From Flavobacteriaceae bacterium (lineage in GTDB: Bacteria > Bacteroidota > Bacteroidia > Flavobacteriales > Flavobacteriaceae), in NCBI GenBank assembly GCA_027490305.1, contig JAIXYI010000011.1, positions 1 to 64,000 of the forward strand: a DNA stretch of 64,000 nt. Reading direction: 5' to 3'. The stretch's first letter is position 1. Each line of letters begins with the position of its first letter. This document shows positions 26,876 to 36,328 of this stretch, one piece after another. The translations under genes were made by a program, and so were the position numbers. Under the pieces are notes generated by a model, which saw only the letters and a program-made list of their open reading frames with translations, made no database searches and was not told where the DNA came from.

Positions 26876-28372
26876 TTATAATCCCGACTTTACCAATTTG
26901 AGCGTACTAGTCCCTTTATCTGTTGTTATTTCTACAACATAAACACCTGGTCGCAACGTATCCGCGGTATAAATCTGGGAAGGTGGGAAGCGAAGAAGAC
27001 ATTTTCCCTGTAGGTCGAAAATCGCCACGCTCTTAACGGACGTTCCGGGTGACAGCCCGATATTGAACGCTCCAGAGGTCGGATTGGGTATTATCGCTGC
27101 GGCCTCCTTTTGTGCTTCCGGCAGACCCAACGACGCTCCGATTCTTATGATCCCGACACCGTTTGCTGGGGCGGTGTATGGCGAATACAATAATCCGGCC
27201 AATAAGATGGAACCGTCCTCCTGCAAATAGAAAGCTGAACTGATATAATCTCCAATTCCAACAGGCGAAAAACTGCCGTATTCAAACGTTCCGCCGTTCG
27301 AAAACGACGTTACATTCCCAAAGACATTATTCAACTTGGTCAATTTATATTTTCTCGAACATGGCGTCCAGGTGCACCTCTCTGCGCCTGTTTGCCAAAT
27401 ATTGCCCGATGCGTCTATCCTGAAAAAAGGGTTTGTATAGTACCCGCTGCCTGAATTACTGTCCAAGGTCCACGTTTCAGTATTCAATCTCCCCGACACC
27501 GTATTTTGACCTGAAAAAGAGACGGCATACAGGTATGAAAAAACCAAATCTTCATTCGAATCAAATTGCGCGTCGTGTAATTGCACGGACCCGATGCCTC
27601 CTGCTAGAGGAATTACCTTTATACCGTTGCTCCCAAATGTGGGGACCAAGCTTCCTGTCTGATCGACATGTATAAGCATGAGGTTGTTCGGATTGGTCGC
27701 AGAGGTGCCACAAATGAGGAATCCGTTATCATACGGGAGAATTACAGAGGCCCGTTCTGTAGTGCCTGATCCTGAGAAAATAGTGTGTCCCGCGGTCCCG
27801 AAACCGGTATCTGGAGAGCCGGAAGCATTTAATTTAAGAAGAAAGGCCCTTACGCTATACGGACTGCTGATTTGCCTATATCCCGTGATAAAAAGACTTC
27901 CATTGGCCTGTACCGTAATGTCCATTCCCACATCATATCCCCCTATATCTATACGCGCTACCCCATTATTCCCAAAGGAAGTGTCGAATGCTCCGTTTTC
28001 AGATAGTTTAGCGACCACGATATCACTATTACCCGACAAGGAATTGTTGTTGACTTCGCCAACGACATAAAAAAAGCCACCCGAATGGACCCAGTTGTGC
28101 AAGGCGACGTACTCGTTCGGGAAGGTAATCGTTGCAGCACCTGAATTGCCGTAGGTGGTGTCAAGCTGACCCGTTGGCGTTATGCTAATAAGGGAGCCAT
28201 TGTAAAGCGGAAGTATATATCCAGTGCCGTTCGGTATGATGTCGATGGGCCATGTAGTAAATGCGGGAAAAGCGGCAACTCCGTTGGTTCCAAACGACGT
28301 GTCTAAACCATAGTTCTGGGAGTAAAATGGTGTTATCGTAAAAAAAAATGCGGCGGCTAAAATGTTTCTCAT
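26876..28372 (-). CDS. Delta-60 repeat protein with T9SS type A sorting domain
   Basis: A 498-residue secreted protein. A signal peptide spans about residues 1-20 (MRNILAAAFFFTITPFYS). At least five delta-60 type repeats follow, seen as LDTSFGTNGVA, LDTTYGNSGAA, FDTSFGNNGVA, PDTGFGTAGHT and LVPTFGSNGIK; such repeats are thought to form a beta-propeller. The C-terminal 75 residues start NPTSGAFNIGL and end STLKLVKSGL, the type A signal for the type IX secretion system. It is expected on the cell surface or released. The start at 28372 is chosen because it begins the signal peptide. Confidence 0.85.
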   Translation of the reverse strand: MRNILAAAFFFTITPFYSQNYGLDTSFGTNGVAAFPAFTTWPIDIIPNGTGYILPLYNGSLISITPTGQLDTTYGNSGAATITFPNEYVALHNWVHSGGFFYVVGEVNNNSLSGNSDIVVAKLSENGAFDTSFGNNGVARIDIGGYDVGMDITVQANGSLFITGYRQISSPYSVRAFLLKLNASGSPDTGFGTAGHTIFSGSGTTERASVILPYDNGFLICGTSATNPNNLMLIHVDQTGSLVPTFGSNGIKVIPLAGGIGSVQLHDAQFDSNEDLVFSYLYAVSFSGQNTVSGRLNTETWTLDSNSGSGYYTNPFFRIDASGNIWQTGAERCTWTPCSRKYKLTKLNNVFGNVTSFSNGGTFEYGSFSPVGIGDYISSAFYLQEDGSILLAGLLYSPYTAPANGVGIIRIGASLGLPEAQKEAAAIIPNPTSGAFNIGLSPGTSVKSVAIFDLQGKCLLRFPPSQIYTADTLRPGVYVVEITTDKGTSTLKLVKSGL

Positions 28373-28486
28373 AATGCATTCCGTTGAGTTGGCGCTGATC
28401 CCATGCTGCGATAGTCGCAAAGACAGTTTCAATAATGTGTTGCCAGAAAGAGCCCGAACACGCTTGGGACAGCCGAATAAAAGGGC

Positions 28487-29350
28487 TTAAATAAAAAACA
28501 TGCCGCGGAGACTGTCTTTCCAGTCTTTTCGACCAAGTGTAAATGTACTAAAAAATCGGCCTTTCTCCATTACGCTATAGGCTGGCCGTTTCGCGGGGGT
28601 AGGATATGCTTCCGTATTTATAGGATTTAATTGAATGTTCTTATGCCAGACGTGAAAAATCTCGTGTGCAAATCCGTACCAACTGCACTGACCTTCGTTA
28701 CTGAAATGATAGGTTCCAAAAACCGCATCTTTTCCTGGCAGGATGGTTTTTTCAATGATGGCAACCAGGGCCTGCGCGAGATCAACAGCGTTGGTAGGCG
28801 TACCAATCTGGTCATCCACTACACCCAACTGATCGCGCTCGTCGGCCAAACGCAGCATCGTTTTGAGGAAGTTATGCCCGAATTGCGAATACACCCAAGA
28901 GGTTCGCACAATGTAATGCTTCGGCCAGGTTTCTTTAATAAGCCGTTCTCCCTCCCATTTGGTTTGCCCGTACACGCTTTGCGGGTTGGGTGTGTCATCT
29001 TCCGTGTAAGGCGTTTTTTTTGTCCCGTCAAATACAAAATCCGTCGAAACGTGAAGCAGGACGGTATTAAAATCCCTGCAGGCGCCCGCCATGTTCCGCG
29101 CCCCTTCAGCATTTATCCGATACGCCATTTTCGGCTCGGATTCAGCTTTGTCAACCGCCGTATACGCGGCTGCATTGATACAAAAGTCAGGAGCTATTTC
29201 GGTGAAGACTGTGTGAATCGAAACCGGGTCGGTAATGTCGAGTTCCCGTGACGACCTAAATGAAAAAGCCATCCCGGGATACTGCGGTGCTACAAACTGC
29301 AACGCCTGTCCCAACTGCCCATTCGCTCCCGTAACCAGCACCTTTACCAT
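28487..29350 (-). CDS. rmlD: dTDP-4-dehydrorhamnose reductase
   Basis: The last step of dTDP-L-rhamnose synthesis: NAD(P)H reduction of dTDP-4-keto-L-rhamnose. The 287-residue protein has VLVTGANGQLGQAL at the N-terminus, INAAAYTAVDKAE, STDFVFDG, the catalytic YGQTKWEGE (YxxxK) and VRTSWVYSQFGHNFLKTM, all typical of RmlD. The start overlaps the rmlC stop by 7 bases, so the order rmlA-rmlC-rmlD is one leftward operon. Confidence 0.93.
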   Translation of the reverse strand: MVKVLVTGANGQLGQALQFVAPQYPGMAFSFRSSRELDITDPVSIHTVFTEIAPDFCINAAAYTAVDKAESEPKMAYRINAEGARNMAGACRDFNTVLLHVSTDFVFDGTKKTPYTEDDTPNPQSVYGQTKWEGERLIKETWPKHYIVRTSWVYSQFGHNFLKTMLRLADERDQLGVVDDQIGTPTNAVDLAQALVAIIEKTILPGKDAVFGTYHFSNEGQCSWYGFAHEIFHVWHKNIQLNPINTEAYPTPAKRPAYSVMEKGRFFSTFTLGRKDWKDSLRGMFFI

Positions 29351-29895
29351 ACCGGTCGTGAATTAGTCAGGAAAGGCAACACCTCGTCTTTTTCCGATAT
29401 AATGGGTGGTACGCCTACATCCTGCCACGCGATTCCTATCGTAGGGTCGTCGAACCGTACGCCGCCCTCTGATTCTTTATTGTAGAAATTATCGCACTTG
29501 TAGAAAAAAACCGCCGTGTCGCTCAGCACCTGAAACCCGTGGGCAAAACCCCGTGGTACAAAAAACTGTCTCCGGTTCTCACCTGACAACACTACCGATT
29601 CATATTGTCCGAACGTGCTCGATCCGGGCCGGAGGTCAACGGCCACATCCAGTACCTCGCCCCGTAAAACCTGAACCAACTTGGCTTGCGCGTGGACACC
29701 TGTTTGAAAATGGAGTCCACGTATGACTGCTTTGGTTGAAAAAGACTGGTTATCCTGAACAAAAGTCACCTCCTGTCCAACACCATCATTGAAGCGCCGT
29801 TGGTTGTAACTTTCCATAAACCACCCACGGCCGTCATCAAAAACGGTAGGTTCCAGGATGTAACAATCCTTAAGTTTTGTTTCTGTGAACTTCAT
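29344..29895 (-). CDS. rmlC: dTDP-4-dehydrorhamnose 3,5-epimerase
   Basis: A 183-residue cupin-fold epimerase that converts dTDP-4-keto-6-deoxyglucose to the L-rhamno form. Visible family blocks are FMESYNQRRFND, FVQDNQSFSTKAVIRGLHFQ with the catalytic His, KLVQVLRGEVLDVAVDLR, and FFVPRGFAHGFQVLSDTA. Length is normal. It lies 3 bases after rmlA and overlaps rmlD. Confidence 0.94.
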   Translation of the reverse strand: MKFTETKLKDCYILEPTVFDDGRGWFMESYNQRRFNDGVGQEVTFVQDNQSFSTKAVIRGLHFQTGVHAQAKLVQVLRGEVLDVAVDLRPGSSTFGQYESVVLSGENRRQFFVPRGFAHGFQVLSDTAVFFYKCDNFYNKESEGGVRFDDPTIGIAWQDVGVPPIISEKDEVLPFLTNSRPVW

Positions 29896-29898
29896 ATG

Positions 29899-30756
29899 TT
29901 ACGCGAGATCCATTAGGTGCTTACCGTATCCGCTTTTGAGAAGGGGTTGCGCCAATGACTCGAACTGTTGTTTCGAAATATAGCCCATTTTAAATGCCGC
30001 TTCTTCGATCGCACCGATCTTAAGCCCCTGCCGCTCTTCTATCACCTGAACAAACTGTGCGGCCTGCATGAGGGAATTAAACGTGCCGGTATCCAACCAG
30101 GCAGTTCCCCTGTCGAGAATACTCACCTTCAGGCGGCCCCTTCGTAAATACTCTTTGTTGACATCGGTGATTTCCAATTCACCCCTTGGACTCGGGGCAA
30201 TGGACGCTGCGATATCGACCACCTCATTATCGTAAAAATAGATTCCCGGAACGGCGAAATTCGATTTTGGATGTGGTGGTTTTTCTTCAATAGACAGCAC
30301 CTTCCCGTTGGGGTCAAACTCGACGACGCCATAGCGCTCGGGGTCGTGTACGTGGTAGGCGTAGATGATACCGCCTTCTGGGTCGCTGTTAGACTGTAGG
30401 AGTTCGGCCAGGCCGGTTCCATAAAAGATGTTGTCGCCTAAAATGAGGGCGACCTTGTCGTTTCCGATGAAATCCCTGCCGATAATAAACGCTTCCGCCA
30501 GCCCGTTCGGGTGCTCCTGAACCGCATATTCAAAACGGCATCCCAAAGCAGAGCCGTCGCCCAGTAATTTTTGAAACAACGGAAGATCGTACGGTGTAGA
30601 GATAATCAGGATTTCCCGAATGCCTGCCCACATCAGGGTAGATAGCGGGTAGTAAATCATCGGCTTGTCATAAACCGGCATCAATTGCTTGCTCACCGCC
30701 AACGTCAACGGATGCAGGCGTGTACCCGATCCTCCTGCCAGTATTATTCCCTTCAT
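29899..30756 (-). CDS. rmlA: Glucose-1-phosphate thymidylyltransferase
   Basis: It makes dTDP-glucose from glucose-1-phosphate and dTTP. The 285-residue sequence has the nucleotide loop [56 protein letters not shown] and [10 protein letters not shown], all canonical for RmlA. The ATG overlaps the end of the preceding Wzz-like gene by 4 bases. The next enzyme, RmlB, is not encoded in this window. Confidence 0.95.
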   Translation of the reverse strand: MKGIILAGGSGTRLHPLTLAVSKQLMPVYDKPMIYYPLSTLMWAGIREILIISTPYDLPLFQKLLGDGSALGCRFEYAVQEHPNGLAEAFIIGRDFIGNDKVALILGDNIFYGTGLAELLQSNSDPEGGIIYAYHVHDPERYGVVEFDPNGKVLSIEEKPPHPKSNFAVPGIYFYDNEVVDIAASIAPSPRGELEITDVNKEYLRRGRLKVSILDRGTAWLDTGTFNSLMQAAQFVQVIEERQGLKIGAIEEAAFKMGYISKQQFESLAQPLLKSGYGKHLMDLA

Positions 30757-31733
30757 AATGCGGCAGTTTTCTGGGCCTGACGCTTTAAGAAGCCTCGCAC
30801 TCCTGTTATGATCACAAAAAGGAACACGAACAGCAGCGGCAAAATGAACTTCATTTTTGTGTAGATAGCCTGTTTAGATAAGATGTTCGTGGTTCGGCTT
30901 GCCTCCTTAATAACGGCGTCGTTATTAATCAGTGACAGCCTATGTAAACCTTGCTCGCCCACCAGACGGTCTTTTGTGCCGAGGATGTCATTCATCTGGC
31001 TATTTTCCTGATTATAGTAAATAAGATTGCCACTTTTCGCAGAGGTTCCATCGGCCAGATTCTTTAAAAGATCATCTACCTGTGCGATAAGCGAGTCGTT
31101 CCGCTCCATTTTGATCCGGGTGTTCAAAAGCGTAGCCTCTTTTATTTTGGTATAATACGCTGAGGTATTCAGATAGCGCAACAAGGGCTCGGTCGTACCC
31201 GCTTCGTCCGTGCGGCCGGCAGTGGTTACGAGTATCTCGTGGAAGAGATAATTCTTGCTTGTCGTCTCATCTTTAATAATCTCGTCGATATCGCCGTCTT
31301 CGGCCATAAGTTTGATGAGTTCGAAGTTCTTATCGTTTCCATCGATAAACCGGTACACATCATTGATAGGCTCGATTTCAATCGCTCTTACTTTTTTAGG
31401 ATTGGAAAAGCCGACTACGTTTTTTAGAAAAAGGGTGTCTCCTTCTTTGATTTTGGCTTCCAAAAGATCAATCTTGGCATACAGGTAGTCAACCGACCCG
31501 AAATTCGGAATGACAACCAAGCGGTTTTCATAGGCTTTCCCCGTCTTGTCTAAATAAACCCCCAATCCGAGTCCGAGAACCAACAAGGCGCATAGCACTA
31601 CCGCATGGCGCTTCAGAAAAAGAAAACGTCTGTAAACAAATGCTCCCATCCGATCCAAAAGGGAGGAGAGTTTGTTCCCTATTTCAGAAAAGCTGAGTTC
31701 CTGCTCATTATCGGGTGTCGCGTGGTGTTCCAT
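30753..31733 (-). CDS. Wzz-like chain-length / polysaccharide co-polymerase type membrane protein
   Basis: A 326-residue protein with one membrane helix near residues 44-63, a long mostly helical periplasmic part, and a second helix near residues 296-314, followed by a short basic tail. This two-helix layout matches Wzz-type polysaccharide co-polymerases that set glycan length, but the usual proline-rich motif before the second helix is not clear. It heads the rml operon, in front of rmlA. The function is inferred from topology and context. Confidence 0.6.
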   Translation of the reverse strand: MEHHATPDNEQELSFSEIGNKLSSLLDRMGAFVYRRFLFLKRHAVVLCALLVLGLGLGVYLDKTGKAYENRLVVIPNFGSVDYLYAKIDLLEAKIKEGDTLFLKNVVGFSNPKKVRAIEIEPINDVYRFIDGNDKNFELIKLMAEDGDIDEIIKDETTSKNYLFHEILVTTAGRTDEAGTTEPLLRYLNTSAYYTKIKEATLLNTRIKMERNDSLIAQVDDLLKNLADGTSAKSGNLIYYNQENSQMNDILGTKDRLVGEQGLHRLSLINNDAVIKEASRTTNILSKQAIYTKMKFILPLLFVFLFVIITGVRGFLKRQAQKTAAL

Positions 31734-31734
31734 C

Positions 31735-33429
31735 TTACTTTTTTACATTAAAAATCTGCTCCAATATCTTGATCGTAATCAAATACGTCGGTTTTACGCC
31801 GGTGGTGCCCAATCCGCCGGAAGCGAGCGTACTGCCCGTTTCAAGTGGGTTGTCAGACGCGTAATAGGCATACCGCACTTTCACGTCGGGGTTGATGCTC
31901 TTACGGATCTTCGAAGCCGACTGGATGGCCTTCTGGTAGTAGGCACCCTCCATCTCGAGTCCGATTACCCCCCAGGTCGATTCGTGGAAAAACTTCAGCA
32001 AATCGCGGTTCTGCAGCGAGGTCCCCAATACGGTCACCATCGGTCCTGCATACACCGGAATGCCATCTCCTTCGAACAAATCGGGCGTCAATTCATTATC
32101 AAACGGATAGTTATCACCCGTTCCTTCGTTGATATGGGCCGACGGAATCATAATATCGCCTTTCCCGCCTTCCAAAATACCGGCTTTTCCCATAATCGAC
32201 ACCGACACAACGTTCAGGAAGTGCTTTTTATTTTTCGCCTCGACATAAGGTTTCAACAATTCGTCGATGGTTTCATAGGCCTGCTCGCCAAAAGCGTAGT
32301 CCATCACAATCAGTACCGGGGCTTTATCACCCACTTCTGCCGTCGGAAAAGCCGATTTTTTCCAGTCAATTTTAGCCGTATCGAAAATCTGTACGTCGAT
32401 GTTCGTGCCTGAGGCATCCGGAATGGAAATCATGCCATGCTGCAACGCAAATTCCTCGACTTTCTTTCGAACATCGTGCGCACCCGAGCGGCTTAATTCC
32501 TCATAGATGAAATACTCCGGCTTGTCTTTCATCTTCGCTTTCAACACGTGGGGCGCGAAAATGGAATTCATCACACTGTGCATGTTCGCACTGATGATGT
32601 GGATCGGACGGTCGAGCAACTGCTGCTCGTTCAGCGTCTGTTTGATATTGGTCGCCCAAATCTCACCATAGATGTGGTGGCCCAGCCGTTCGCGAAGGAT
32701 CGGACTGAACGAAATGGTGCGTTTATTGTTTTCGAGGAGTTCTTCAATGGCCAGTTTTCCGAGCCAGTAAATGACATGCAGGAAACGATCCGGACGGTCG
32801 GCAAACGCAAACTCGTCGTAAATCTCCTGTACCTCAGCAAAGGTGCGCCCGAGAATGTTCGCTGCGTGCGAGATGGCTTTCTCCCGCTCTTCCAACGGCA
32901 GGGGTTTGCCTTGCCTCACCGCCTGTTCGAGTTTCTGCCAATCGCGCGATACTTCGCCGCTTTCATCAATCAATACACGATCCTTGATTTTGTGTGATTC
33001 AATAAAAATGAAGGTCAGGTGTGTGAGGATGTCATAAATGTCGGAACGCCCGCGGGTGATTTCGACGTTCATCTGCTCGTCGTCGATACGGTAGCAGTTC
33101 CGGCGGCGCTTGGGTGGGATGATGGGCTTGAAATGTGATTGGGAATAGCCTTCATCGGATGTAAGGTTGATGAAACGGCACTCCTCGATGCCCACCGGCA
33201 AACGCTCGATGACATATAAAAGACCGCGTAGTTCGACTTTCTCTTCTGCAATCGATCCGTAAATCTCCGGACGCAGCGACAATAGTGCCTCCCGAAGGGT
33301 TTCACCCGAAACGCCCATCGGCTTATAAAAGCCGCGGTTGAACAGATGACGGATGGTGATATAAAGACGCTCGATGGCCGCGGATGATTCCTGGGCCCTC
33401 GAACGTGAAATGGTTTTGCTTTGCTTCAT
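31735..33429 (-). CDS. DUF6909 family protein (conserved Bacteroidota, unknown function)
   Basis: A 564-residue soluble protein without signal peptide or membrane helix. I recognise it as the DUF6909 family found across Bacteroidota. The C-terminal half has nucleoside-phosphorylase-like features: VLIVMDYAFGEQAYE, SVSIMGKAGILEGGKGDIMIP, and VIGLEMEGAYYQKAI, where the EMEGA motif resembles the purine-nucleoside phosphorylase active site. A role in nucleoside or sugar-phosphate handling is therefore possible but not established. The start was set at 33429; the frame is open 75 bases further upstream. Confidence 0.65.
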   Translation of the reverse strand: MKQSKTISRSRAQESSAAIERLYITIRHLFNRGFYKPMGVSGETLREALLSLRPEIYGSIAEEKVELRGLLYVIERLPVGIEECRFINLTSDEGYSQSHFKPIIPPKRRRNCYRIDDEQMNVEITRGRSDIYDILTHLTFIFIESHKIKDRVLIDESGEVSRDWQKLEQAVRQGKPLPLEEREKAISHAANILGRTFAEVQEIYDEFAFADRPDRFLHVIYWLGKLAIEELLENNKRTISFSPILRERLGHHIYGEIWATNIKQTLNEQQLLDRPIHIISANMHSVMNSIFAPHVLKAKMKDKPEYFIYEELSRSGAHDVRKKVEEFALQHGMISIPDASGTNIDVQIFDTAKIDWKKSAFPTAEVGDKAPVLIVMDYAFGEQAYETIDELLKPYVEAKNKKHFLNVVSVSIMGKAGILEGGKGDIMIPSAHINEGTGDNYPFDNELTPDLFEGDGIPVYAGPMVTVLGTSLQNRDLLKFFHESTWGVIGLEMEGAYYQKAIQSASKIRKSINPDVKVRYAYYASDNPLETGSTLASGGLGTTGVKPTYLITIKILEQIFNVKK

Positions 33430-33521
33430 ATGGGGTAGTATTCTCTGGAAAAAGCCGGTTTTATTTCTTTTTTCGTGGTCATACGGCGTTTTCCTAACCT
33501 GCAAATGTAGGATTTTTATTT

Positions 33522-35015
33522 TTATCGGGTTTTACGGGGCAACGCGTCCGCAATACGACGGTCGTTACCCAGCCGCGGCAGCTTGTTCTGTCCGCCGAGT
33601 TTGCCGATTGATTTCATATACGCGGTAAAGCCTCCGGGTGCCACCGACGTCACTATGGCCGTCCGAAGCACTTTCCCCGAAATCAGGTCGTCGTAATACT
33701 TGTTCTGCTTCCGCAACGACGTGTCGATCGCCAGTGCAAAGGCTTCGGGGTCGCTGGGTTCCTTACCGAATTCGACCAGCCATTCATGATACGGAAGTCC
33801 CGTTTCCGGGTTGACTTGTGGCGCTACGGTAAATTCCTGTATGACGGCATCGGAACCGGCTACGGCTTCCCGCATCGCCTCTTCCACCTCTTTGCCGATG
33901 ACGTGTTCGCCGAAGGCCGAAATATAGTGTTTTAAACGTCCGGTCACCACCACGCGATACGGCGCCAGGCTGGTAAAGGCAATGGTGTCGCCGATATCGT
34001 AGGCCCATAGTCCGGCGTTGGTCGACAGGATCATGGCATAGTTCACTCCGACTTCCACTTCTCCGATGGTATAGCGCCGCGGGTTTTCGTCGAAGAAGGT
34101 ATCGGCTTTGATAAATTCGTAAAAGATGCCGGCATCCAGCAACAGCAGCATGCCTTTTTCTTCTTGGGTGTCCTGGTAAGCGAAGAACCCCTCCGAAGCT
34201 GGAAACAGTTCAATGCTGTCAACGTCACGGCCGATTAGTTCGCGGAAACGACGGCGGTAGGGCTCAAAGTTGACACCGCCGTAAATGAACAGCGAAAAAT
34301 CAGGGAAGATGTCACCCACAGGTTTTCCGGTGCGCTCTACCAGTTTTTCGAAATACATCTGCACCCAAGACGGTATGCCGGAAATCACCGCCATGCGCTC
34401 GGGCAGGGTTTCGGTGACGATGGCGTCCACCTTGGTCTCCCAGTCGTCAATGCAGTTGGTTTCCCACGAGGGCATCCGGTTGCGCTGCAAATAGCCAGGC
34501 ACGTAGTGCGCCACGATACCGGAGAGCCGTCCGAGTTGGATGCCGTTTTTGGTTTCCAGTTCCGGACTTCCCTGCAAGAAAATCATCTTTCCGTCTACGA
34601 AATCGGCCTTCCCGGTTTCGTGGATGTAGGATAGGATGGCATTGCGGGCCGCCTTGATGTGATACGGCATCGACTCTTTGGTAAGTGGGATGTATTTGGC
34701 GCCCGACGTTGTGCCCGACGTTTTCGCAAAATACAAGGGTTTTCCGGGCCATAGGATGTCTTCGTCTCCGGCCACCACACGATCTACATACGGGCGCAGG
34801 GCCTCGTAATCACGTACGGGCACCCGACGTACGAAGTCGGCATGGTCGCGAATCGACCCGAAATCATGATCGCGACCGAACGCGGTTGAGCTAGCCTTTT
34901 CGATGAGTTCACGAAATACCTTTTGCTGGCTGGCGACCGGTGCGGAGGCCCATCGGCGGGTTTGCCGGTCGACCATCGCGGCGAACCATTTGGCGGCGGT
35001 TGATTTAAACGACAT
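33522..35015 (-). CDS. GH3 auxin-responsive promoter family protein
   Basis: A 497-residue adenylate-forming enzyme of the GH3 family. It carries the ATP loop FAKTSGTTSGAKYIPLT (residues about 90-106), YGGVNFEPY, ELFPASEGFFAYQD and YDIGDTIAFTSLAPYR. Plant GH3 enzymes join amino acids to hormone acids; the bacterial substrates are unknown. It lies 5 bases downstream of the M23 gene and is probably cotranscribed with it, a pairing whose meaning is unclear. Confidence 0.85.
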   Translation of the reverse strand: MSFKSTAAKWFAAMVDRQTRRWASAPVASQQKVFRELIEKASSTAFGRDHDFGSIRDHADFVRRVPVRDYEALRPYVDRVVAGDEDILWPGKPLYFAKTSGTTSGAKYIPLTKESMPYHIKAARNAILSYIHETGKADFVDGKMIFLQGSPELETKNGIQLGRLSGIVAHYVPGYLQRNRMPSWETNCIDDWETKVDAIVTETLPERMAVISGIPSWVQMYFEKLVERTGKPVGDIFPDFSLFIYGGVNFEPYRRRFRELIGRDVDSIELFPASEGFFAYQDTQEEKGMLLLLDAGIFYEFIKADTFFDENPRRYTIGEVEVGVNYAMILSTNAGLWAYDIGDTIAFTSLAPYRVVVTGRLKHYISAFGEHVIGKEVEEAMREAVAGSDAVIQEFTVAPQVNPETGLPYHEWLVEFGKEPSDPEAFALAIDTSLRKQNKYYDDLISGKVLRTAIVTSVAPGGFTAYMKSIGKLGGQNKLPRLGNDRRIADALPRKTR

Positions 35016-35020
35016 AAGGC

Positions 35021-35884
35021 TTATTCAAATTCGATGAATTGAGTGGGGTCAATCGGGTAGCCGTCTTTCCAGAGTTCGAAATGCAGTTGCGTACCGCCTT
35101 GTCCGTGCGTATTGTTGCCCGCGGCACCGATCACTTCCCCGGTGCGGACGATATCCCCCTCCGACTGCGACAGCGAGGCGCAGTTCTTATACACACTGAT
35201 CACACCGTCGCGGTGCCGGATGACGGCCACATAGCCCGAGGCGGGCGTCCATTCGGCAAAGATGACAGTGCCATTGGCCACCGACTTCACCGGTGTGTCT
35301 TTGGTGACCGAAACATCGACGGCGTAATGGCGGCGCGCGGCCTGGTAGCCCTGGGTGATGTGGCCCTTGACAGGTGCAAAAAGCACGAGACCTCCCATGG
35401 GTTTGGCTTGTTCGAAAAGGTTGTATTTGTCTTCCTGTTCAACGGCCCGGCGCAGCGATTGTTCGGCTTCGGATGCGGCGGGTACGTCTTGGTCGGCGTT
35501 TGCCGTTGCAGTAATCGAATCTTTGCTCAACCGCGGGTAGTCGATATCGTTCGTCAGCACTTTTCGGATTGAAGCGATGTAGGCTTCGTTCTTGCGGATC
35601 GCCTGGTCGAGTGAATCCGATTTCAGGGCAAGGTCGGTGGCCGATTCGCGCAGCCCTGGCGTAGCGTAACCCGGGATATACTCGCGCAGCGGCGTAAAGG
35701 CAATGATGAGGGTCGTAAAGAAGATGATCAGCACCGTTCCGATGGTGACGACGACAAAGACGTTCATGAGGGTGAGGCGCAACGAAAAAATCTCCGCAAA
35801 GGTATCCTCATTTAGGATCACCAGCCGGTTCTTCGTAAAAAGCCGTTTCTTGAGTTGCTGTCGTTTGTGTCGTTTCTCGGCCAT
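35021..35884 (-). CDS. M23/LytM-domain protein with degenerate catalytic site
   Basis: A 287-residue envelope protein with one N-terminal membrane helix (about residues 42-62), a coiled-coil-like stretch and a C-terminal LytM domain. The zinc ligands are visible as HYAVD (HxxxD) and the His of LHFELW. The two other catalytic histidines of active M23 peptidases are replaced: the loop reads VYKNCASL where His is expected, and the HxH motif reads QLH. It may therefore be a non-cutting regulator of amidases, like EnvC or NlpD. The start at 35884 (MAEKRHKR) is chosen by the basic N-terminus before the helix. Confidence 0.8.
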   Translation of the reverse strand: MAEKRHKRQQLKKRLFTKNRLVILNEDTFAEIFSLRLTLMNVFVVVTIGTVLIIFFTTLIIAFTPLREYIPGYATPGLRESATDLALKSDSLDQAIRKNEAYIASIRKVLTNDIDYPRLSKDSITATANADQDVPAASEAEQSLRRAVEQEDKYNLFEQAKPMGGLVLFAPVKGHITQGYQAARRHYAVDVSVTKDTPVKSVANGTVIFAEWTPASGYVAVIRHRDGVISVYKNCASLSQSEGDIVRTGEVIGAAGNNTHGQGGTQLHFELWKDGYPIDPTQFIEFE

Positions 35885-36001
35885 GGCGGATCGGGATGCG
35901 CAAAGATAGGCAAGCACGGCGCACGACCGTAAATTTATCACAATTCGGCATTCCTTCCTTGTTGTTTTCGTTATATTTGTTGACAGCTTAAAGCCAAGAA
36001 C

Positions 36002-36262
36002 ATGTCTGCACTTACCGTTTTGTTAGGCGAATTCGGAGTCAAGGAAATCCTGCTGATCGTCGTGGTGATCCTGTTGCTTTTCGGTGGAAAGAAAATTCCG
36101 GAATTGATGCGCGGACTCGGCTCCGGCGTGAAGGAATTCAAAAATGCCGCGAAAGACGAAGCCAAACCGGTGTCAACCGACCCGATCGCGCCCACCTCGC
36201 CGCTCACACCGCCGCCTTCCCCTACGTCTGAATTGCCTGAAAAAGACAACCCTTCGGCGTAA
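36002..36262 (+). CDS. tatA: TatA/E family twin-arginine translocase subunit, copy 1
   Basis: An 86-residue protein with one membrane helix ([12 protein letters not shown], about residues 16-27), the conserved hinge [10 protein letters not shown], an amphipathic helix and a proline-rich tail ending in acidic residues. It forms the pore-like TatA part of the Tat export system for folded proteins. A TATATTTG element lies at 35972-35979. The tail of about 30 residues ([11 protein letters not shown]) is absent in the second copy. Confidence 0.9.
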   Translation: MSALTVLLGEFGVKEILLIVVVILLLFGGKKIPELMRGLGSGVKEFKNAAKDEAKPVSTDPIAPTSPLTPPPSPTSELPEKDNPSA

Positions 36263-36268
36263 TTTTAG

Positions 36269-36307
36269 CGAAAACCCTGCCGTTTTCGGATTTCGTCCCT
36301 ATCTTTG
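36269..36307 (+). promoter_or_regulatory. Hairpin and -7 element between the two tatA genes
   Basis: CGAAAAC at 36269-36275 pairs perfectly with GTTTTCG at 36282-36288 around a 6-base loop, with no U-run after it. TATCTTTG at 36300-36307 fits the TAnnTTTG element and lies 22 bases before the second start. The second copy could therefore have its own promoter. Confidence 0.45.
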
Positions 36308-36328
36308 CAGACTTTTAATTGTGAAATC

